DNA of 64,000 bases, taken from the NCBI GenBank assembly GCA_030549335.1, contig CM060195.1, positions 32,678,874-32,742,873 of the forward strand, read 5' to 3'. Source of the stretch: Pontederia crassipes. Taxonomy: Eukaryota > Streptophyta > Magnoliopsida > Commelinales > Pontederiaceae. Numbering within the stretch: the stretch's first letter is position 1; the number at the start of each line of letters is the position of its first letter. Shown here piece after piece: positions 59,201 to 64,000 of this stretch. The position numbers were made by a program, and so were the translations under genes. The notes beneath the pieces were generated by a model. The model did no database searches. It was not told the DNA's origin and saw only the letters and a list, made by a program, of their open reading frames with translations.

Positions 59201-62200
59201 TGGTGGAGTTGCACTTCTCATCAGTGCAATGAAGGTCTGTAATATGCATAATCAGTTGTTTAACTAATGACATCTATCATTTCTTTGTAATAGCTTTAGG
59301 TACATCTCCATTTTGTTTATTTCTTTCTGTCAATCGTCAGGCAGAAGGTATTCCTGTAAGTCCTTACTCTGTAAGGAGAGCACTGGAGAACACAGCAATT
59401 TCTATTGGGAGTACCCTTGAAGATAAGCTAACAACAGGTCAGGGCCTCTTGCAGGTTGACAGGTTCGTTTTCAATGCTTTTTCTCCTTACTATTGTGCTA
59501 TGGTTTTAATCAAGTTGGATAGTATATCGGGCCTGTTCTTATAAAAAAAATTGTATTAGCTGTATTATGTTTGAATTCTTAGAAGTTGATTTGGTTGCAT
59601 GGCAGGGCATATGATTATGTTCAACAGTTTAAGAATGAATCATCTCCTTTCTATAAGGTTACTGTTAACCAAGCTGGGAAAACAAGTAAGTGCATTATTT
59701 ATCGAGTGTTTCTCGTATATTTGTTCATGATTGTTTCAAAATCTTCTTATATATAACTGCCCAAGGCCATGGTTTGCCAAGTCAAATGATGTCTTGGAAT
59801 TATTTGATTCAGAAATGAATCAGGTAGAGCTTGCCAAACAGTGAGGTCGGCCAGGAATCAACTAACTCTAGCCTACCAAATCAACTAAATCTGATTTTGA
59901 ACATCGGAGTCAATCGTACCAGTTTCTTTTTCAGGGAAAAAAGGATGAACACCAAGAGTTGTGATGGCTATTTATGTATATATACCACTATAGGAAAGTC
60001 AACATGTATATGTGTATACAAAGCAAAAGCGACAAAAGAAGGGGAGAAAAGTACATCCATTAACCAAAACCCCTATCCCGAAGAAGAAAAGATATATGGT
60101 ATACAATATTGTCAACCTGACATCTCTCCCCACAAAAACTGATCTAGTTATGCTGGAGTCAAATGGCCAAGCACCGGCCAAAAAAGTTGCGAAGGATGCC
60201 CTTCATCACTGTCTCCTGCGGCGAGTGATTACCAACGCCGGCTGACCGTGGTACGTGTTTGTGCCCAAAGCTCCCGGGCCATGGAGCACTCGACGAATAG
60301 GTGATTAATGTGCTCCTCCGCGTCGCCACATAATGCACAGGAAGTGTTGGAGCTGGACACCCATCTCACTTCGTAGGCTCTCGTGAGGATCCTGCCACGC
60401 CGTAGGAACCAAGCAAAGAGCTTGATTCTTAGAGGTACCCGTGATTGCCAGATGAGCCTGCAATCAATGGTATCGGTTGGTTAGTACTAGAATTGGTTGA
60501 TTCAGTCAATTCTACAATAAAAAGTCGTGAAAAGTCCAATTCTGTAACAACAAATGCTCACATATTTCAGTAATGCGCTGAGGGAGAGAAATGAGCATTG
60601 AAGGGGCAGAAGTAGTAAGCAAAACATCAAGGAGAAGCCAGCTTGGCGGATATGGTTTGAAAAGGTGGAAAAGGGCAGGTGTGAGGAGCAAGAGGTGGAA
60701 GTGGGAGATAGTGGAAGAAGAAGCAGGAAGATACTGAGACAGAACTTGGTAGAGCCAGGGCAACATGGAGTGGTGGAAGGGGGAAGAAAAGAGCACATAG
60801 CAAGAGGTCGAGCGGTGGGAAGAGATGGGTGCATACGAAAGCTTGTTACAACAACAACAAAGTCTTATCCCACTAGGTGGGGTCGGCTACATGGATCATA
60901 CGAAAGCTTGTTATTCATAAAAAATGGGAAGAAGAGAGTTGAGTAGCAAGAGGGTGAGACCTTGAGAACGGGAAACAGACATGTCGGAACATACAGATGC
61001 CCCGCCCCCGAAAGATGGGATAGATAAAGATTAGAGCAACATAGAGTGGTGAAAGGGGGTGGGGGGGTTGGGGTTGGGGTTGGTGGGTGGAGAAAGAAGA
61101 GAGCAAGGGCGGGAGATGTCAAAGGGAGATCAGAGGGCAGGTAAGCAGGAAAATACGAGAATTTTTTAAGAGAAAACAAATATTGCCGATGTTTTCTTTT
61201 TGTGTGGGGGTGGGGGGGGTGGGGGTGGGGGGTGTGTGGTTGGAGATAAAAGGAAAGGAGGATGAGTAGGAAGGGAAGATGTCAAAGGGCATGGCAAGCA
61301 ATAAAAAGTCGAGCGGAAGAAGAGAAGATGTTGGGTTTTGGAATAAGGGAGTTAATAGGTAGATGATACTTTTTGGGTACTTTTTTTGGTGAGTTGCACC
61401 CCTATACTAAAAGAAAATGGAAAGAAGCTGAATTGCTGTCCTTAAAATAATACTCAGATCTTGTGGATTTTTTCTTGATGAGTTTTTGCAGTTCTTTCTT
61501 TTGGCAAGATGGATTTGTTTTGATTATTTACTGGGCCTCCGAGCGCATCAATAGGTTCCTACTATTCATGACCCATGAGAACTCTAACGAAGTGGATTGA
61601 GGATTTCCAACCCATCGCCTTGCCCAATGTCATATATCTCATGATGGCAAGGGTCTTGGCGAACAGGCTGAGAGAGGTCGTAGCTAACCTTGTCCATCCG
61701 GTTTAGTCAACTTTCGTTCGGGGCCTTGACAACTACACTATTGCTTTTGAGACATCGCTAGCCCGCAGCATGCTAGCCATAGTGAATTTATATGGAAGGT
61801 AGACTTCTCGAAGACTTATGACATCTTCTCATGGTCATTTTTGTGGCACTTACTACAGACTCAAGGCTTCCCATTGACTTGGATTTTGTGGACGAAACAC
61901 CATGTCTCCACAGCATTATTTTTTATTTTGGTCAATAGAGTTCCCATTAGGGGATGGTGCAAAGCGAGGAGTAGGCTAGGGTTGCCCACTCGACTCTATG
62001 CTCTTCATTCTGATGCACTTGCCAGATGCACACTCAGCATGTGATGGGTCATCATTGCAAGACTTCAACGAGCTTGGTTCCCCTACTGCATTCTGTAGCA
62101 TTGAGGACAACTATCCTGCAGGTGTTAGGCAGGGCCATATCAGGCCTTGGGATTAACCGCACCAATTTATCATTCATCTCCTTCAGCATGATGGGACACG

Positions 62201-64000
62201 AGGCAACATGCTCCAGACGCCAATCAACTCATTGCAAATTACATATATGAGCCTCCCATTGTCCGACCGCCACAACAGCTCTCGGGGGTGGACCTAGCCA
62301 TCGAGCGCATGGAACACCAACTTCAGGGCTGGAATTCATGTCGTCTCTTGGGGGGACTTCTCCCCAACCATTCGCGCCGTTGTGGTGACCTGGGCCATTT
62401 GGCTCTAGCGTAATCATATCATTTTCACTGTCAAGCGATGCAATGTAGAGAACATTATACACCATGCTATCTCATTCAAAGGCGGAGCTTTGTGTGACTT
62501 CTTTTGGGGCATTTCACCTTCGGCGATTGAGTCTTGTATTTCTTTTTGTTTCCCATCAACACTTATTTTGATTATAGGTATTAGTACAATGCAAATGCCT
62601 ATCAAAATTGGATAAGCATCCTTCCTTTTCTTGGAAAATAGTTTATTCTACCCTAAAAAAATAGTTTATTCTCGTTAGGAGCTGCTCAGCTCAATTCTTT
62701 TTCTGTTTGAACTAGTTCAACATATTTGATTCAAACTGTGATTGGTTTAGTTCACAATTAAACATTTTAATAAAAATTGCCAGACAAGCACAACTCAAAT
62801 ATGAATCTTATTTACTTTTTTTTCTTTAATGTGTTGTATATAGGTTCAATTTTCTAATTCTAGTTATGTTTTTGAATCATATTTAAGCATTCACTTCATA
62901 TAAAATAATGTCATCTTTGACTATTTATATCTTAAGTTAATCATTTAGTACATTCTGACACTGTGGACGATCACTAGAGATTCATTTTGAGAGAAGAATG
63001 ACTGTAGAATATTAACAATGCCTCAGCAAGATACTAACGAGGAGTTAATGGTGGACTGCCGGCTAATATGGAAAATAAAAATCCCGCTGAGATTTAGAGT
63101 ATTTGCTTGGCTTTTGAGAAGAAAATGCCTACTTACTAGAGCAATATCGGGTAAGATGGGCCCCAAAAGCTGACAGTAGTTGTGCAATGTGCGGGGTTGG
63201 AATGGAAGGTACAAATCATCTATTTTTTGAATGTAATATCGCCAAAGGAGTGTGGACTGGCATAATTAATGATAGCCTGATTAGCAGACCAGAAGTAGAG
63301 TTTTGGGAAGCCTTTAGATGCGATGAGTCATGTGTATGTACCTTCTAGATGAAGGATAGAAGTAATTGGTGTACTATGAGCCATATGGAGACACAGAATG
63401 CATATATATTTCGTAATGAGAGAATTTATATAGAAAATATAGTGGGGACGGCGAGTGATTTGATTAAGGAATGGGGGATTGATCAGTGACTTGCATTGTA
63501 GAGATATATACATGTATATTCTTGTAATGTAAAGTTTTTATCAATAAAATGGATGGCTGACACGATGTCTGCTATCCCCTTACCCTCAAAAAAAAAAATG
63601 TCAGGAGAACTTTGATTCAGATTCTGCTCCATTTCTTGAGTGTGATTCTGTTCTCGATAACTATTTGATAAGTAATTTTATTTAAGTACAAACATGATGA
63701 TTACCCAGGCTTTATAATCATCTTTTCCTTCATCAAGAAAAGAAATGACACAAACTTGACCTTTACCGCCAGGGAAAAGAACAATCCCATCCTAAGGAGT
63801 GGGAAATTAAATATGTGATTTTCTTTTGCTGTCTTAATTTACTTGTGTTTCTGAAATCTTGGACAAGTTAGTGATAAATGAAGCATGCATATTGGTTGAA
63901 ATGTAGGTTTTCATTGTAACTTTCCTTGAATTTCTTGCATGCTTACAGCTCCTACATTGCGTGGAATCTACTTAAGGGAATCCGCTTCTTGTCAACAAGC
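47676..64000 (+). CDS. Tripeptidyl-peptidase II, exons 1-15, cut by window edge
   Basis: Exons: 47676-48039, 49088-49166, 49263-49336, 50488-50597, 50680-50760, 52790-52876, 52976-53118, 55328-55478, 55559-55681, 58012-58095, 58180-58367, 59060-59234, 59341-59462, 59606-59685 and 63949 onward. All introns are GT-AG and the joined frame has no stop (about 637 residues here). The catalytic residues of the subtilase (S8) fold are present, numbered from 47676. Asp122 is in IAIFDSGVDP, split by intron 1. His349 is in [10 protein letters not shown], Asn447 in SSAGNSGP and Ser535 in [10 protein letters not shown]. The long insert between Asp and His, holding [14 protein letters not shown], is typical of TPP2. 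The enzyme removes tripeptides from free N-termini and assembles into giant cytosolic complexes that act after the proteasome. ATG 47676 has an in-frame TAG at 47658; the inner ATG 47832 ([10 protein letters not shown]) could be the main start. Introns 5, 7, 9 and 14 carry retroelement debris. Confidence 0.95.
51731..51950 (+). mobile_element. LINE 3'-end insertion with 17-bp TSD
   Basis: 186 bp (51748-51933) between exact copies of AAAAGGGCAAAACATTT at 51731-51747 and 51934-51950. It ends GGTCATCCTTTCTCGTTTC and poly(A), similar to the tail at 56808-56865. A severely 5'-truncated L1-type copy in TPP2 intron 5, in the same orientation as the gene. Confidence 0.8.
52151..52376 (-). mobile_element. 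Full-length RTE-tailed short element with 16-17-bp TSD
   Basis: About 192 bp (52168-52359) flanked by TGTCAGGGCCTCACACA at 52151-52167 and 52360-52376. Minus-strand start AACTCCGCCTATATTTTATA, end in the RTE tail plus (TTG)n. It is longer in the tail than other copies, including AATAGCGGAATGGCGTCGTA, which matches the RTE ORF end. It lies in TPP2 intron 5. Confidence 0.9.
53724..54095. mobile_element. AT-rich MITE-like element, hAT-like ends (second copy)
   Basis: Same architecture as 19861-20236: GGTCGGGT-rich flanks around an AT-rich centre. Left end TGTTCATATCCGG; right end GTGAACACCCTA. It lies in TPP2 intron 7 next to an L1 fragment. No TSD assigned. Confidence 0.4.
54096..54345 (-). 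pseudogene. L1 zinc-binding RT tail fragment in TPP2 intron 7
   Basis: The minus strand gives [10 protein letters not shown] and, after a frame change, [17 protein letters not shown], the Cys-rich RT zinc-binding tail of plant L1 ORF2. The 3' part probably continues to about 53290, where a GGGAAAAAAGGATGA-type L1 end is seen. Confidence 0.65.
56174..56285 (-). mobile_element. Truncated RTE-tailed element in TPP2 intron 9
   Basis: Starts (on the plus strand) with (ACA)n, then AGCCTTATCCCACTAGGTGG and GGTCGGCTACATGGATC, and stops after ATGAGATTTGACA. It has a small internal deletion around 56249. No clear TSD found. Confidence 0.75.
56520..56865 (+). mobile_element. LINE 3' end with poly(A), TPP2 intron 9
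   Basis: Ends TTGGATGACTGTCGTCTTGC, a pyrimidine-rich stretch and poly(A), related to the 51748-51933 insertion. No intact coding region. Confidence 0.55.
57022..57810 (-). pseudogene. L1 ORF2 C-terminal fragment in TPP2 intron 9
   Basis: The minus strand gives [10 protein letters not shown] (near 57770) and the zinc-binding pattern [19 protein letters not shown] (near 57460-57400). The 3' end near 57028 carries the GGAGAAAAGGATGA sequence shared by other L1 copies here. Confidence 0.7.
59925..60480 (-). pseudogene. L1 ORF2 C-terminal fragment in TPP2 intron 14
   Basis: Minus-strand reading includes [20 protein letters not shown] and [19 protein letters not shown] (near 60350-60290), a well preserved RT zinc-binding tail. 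The 3' end near 59935 has GGGAAAAAAGGATGA. Confidence 0.8.
60832..60913 (-). mobile_element. 48-bp RTE tail insertion in TPP2 intron 14
   Basis: 60849-60896 carries only the (ACA)n and the tail, between copies of CATACGAAAGCTTGTTA at 60832-60848 and 60897-60913. CATACGA also occurs in the element itself, so the true duplication may be as short as about 10 bp. Confidence 0.75.
61056..61240 (+). other. G-run clusters with quadruplex potential
   Basis: Two blocks of closely spaced G runs (about 61056-61083 and 61205-61239) on the sense strand of TPP2 intron 14. The first includes TTGGGGTTGGGGTTGG. Confidence 0.6.
61520..62640 (+). pseudogene. L1 reverse transcriptase fragment in TPP2 intron 14
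   Basis: The plus strand gives [40 protein letters not shown] (about 61600-61730), then GFPLTWILW and VNRVPIRGW (near 61870-61955), and a C-terminal [12 protein letters not shown] near 62370. Part of the middle is missing and frames shift. Confidence 0.75.
62950..63599 (+). pseudogene. L1 3' end with zinc-binding domain and poly(A)
   Basis: The plus strand gives [20 protein letters not shown], then [20 protein letters not shown] (near 63187-63246), followed by a C-terminal stretch to about 63480. AATAAA lies at 63543 and poly(A) at 63588-63598. It lies in TPP2 intron 14, sense orientation. Confidence 0.8.

Overview
This window is nuclear DNA from a flowering plant. It has spliced genes with GT-AG introns, plant-type LTR and non-LTR retroelements, MITEs, and AT-rich intergenic DNA. 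The GC-rich first exons followed by AT-rich later exons suggest a monocot outside the grasses, but that is only an impression. No bacterial, phage or CRISPR features are present.

Two host genes can be reconstructed exon by exon. The first, on the minus strand (19465 down to 5837), is a four-exon bestrophin-like chloroplast anion channel gene of the VCCN1 type, encoding 417 residues. The second, on the plus strand (47676 to beyond the right edge), is tripeptidyl-peptidase II (TPP2). Fifteen exons are visible, they join in frame, and they carry the full Asp/His/Asn/Ser subtilase set. The gene continues past 64000.

Layout from left to right. Positions 1-1420 may be the 5' leader of a gene lying to the left. 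Positions 1421-5836 are intergenic and hold one short RTE-tailed element. Positions 5837-19465 are the VCCN1-like gene; its 10-kb first intron holds a young Copia element (itself hit by an RTE-tailed element), a 5'-truncated RTE LINE and a Ty3/gypsy pol relic. Positions 19466-37088 are a gene-free stretch of DNA transposons and repeats: a hAT-like MITE, a MULE-like element, a TRIM inside a minisatellite, a dead PIF/Harbinger element, a long-TIR element carrying a GC-rich gene fragment (Pack-MULE-like), a Tourist-like MITE and a tandem array. Positions 37089-42400 are a decayed L1 LINE with an eleven-unit 33-bp repeat. Positions 42430-45455 hold LTR-like and CACTA-like sequence. Positions 45456-47525 are AT-rich intergenic DNA. 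Positions 47526-64000 are TPP2, whose introns contain L1 and RTE/SINE debris.

The two genes are not functionally linked: one encodes a thylakoid ion channel and the other a giant peptidase. What ties the window together is retroelement activity. One RTE family left a 1-kb LINE copy and at least six short copies (38-192 bp) with the same 3' end, most flanked by exact target-site duplications. I found no convincing undescribed biological system. The observations most worth following up are the Pack-MULE-like element, the RTE/short-element pair and the 33-bp L1 repeat.
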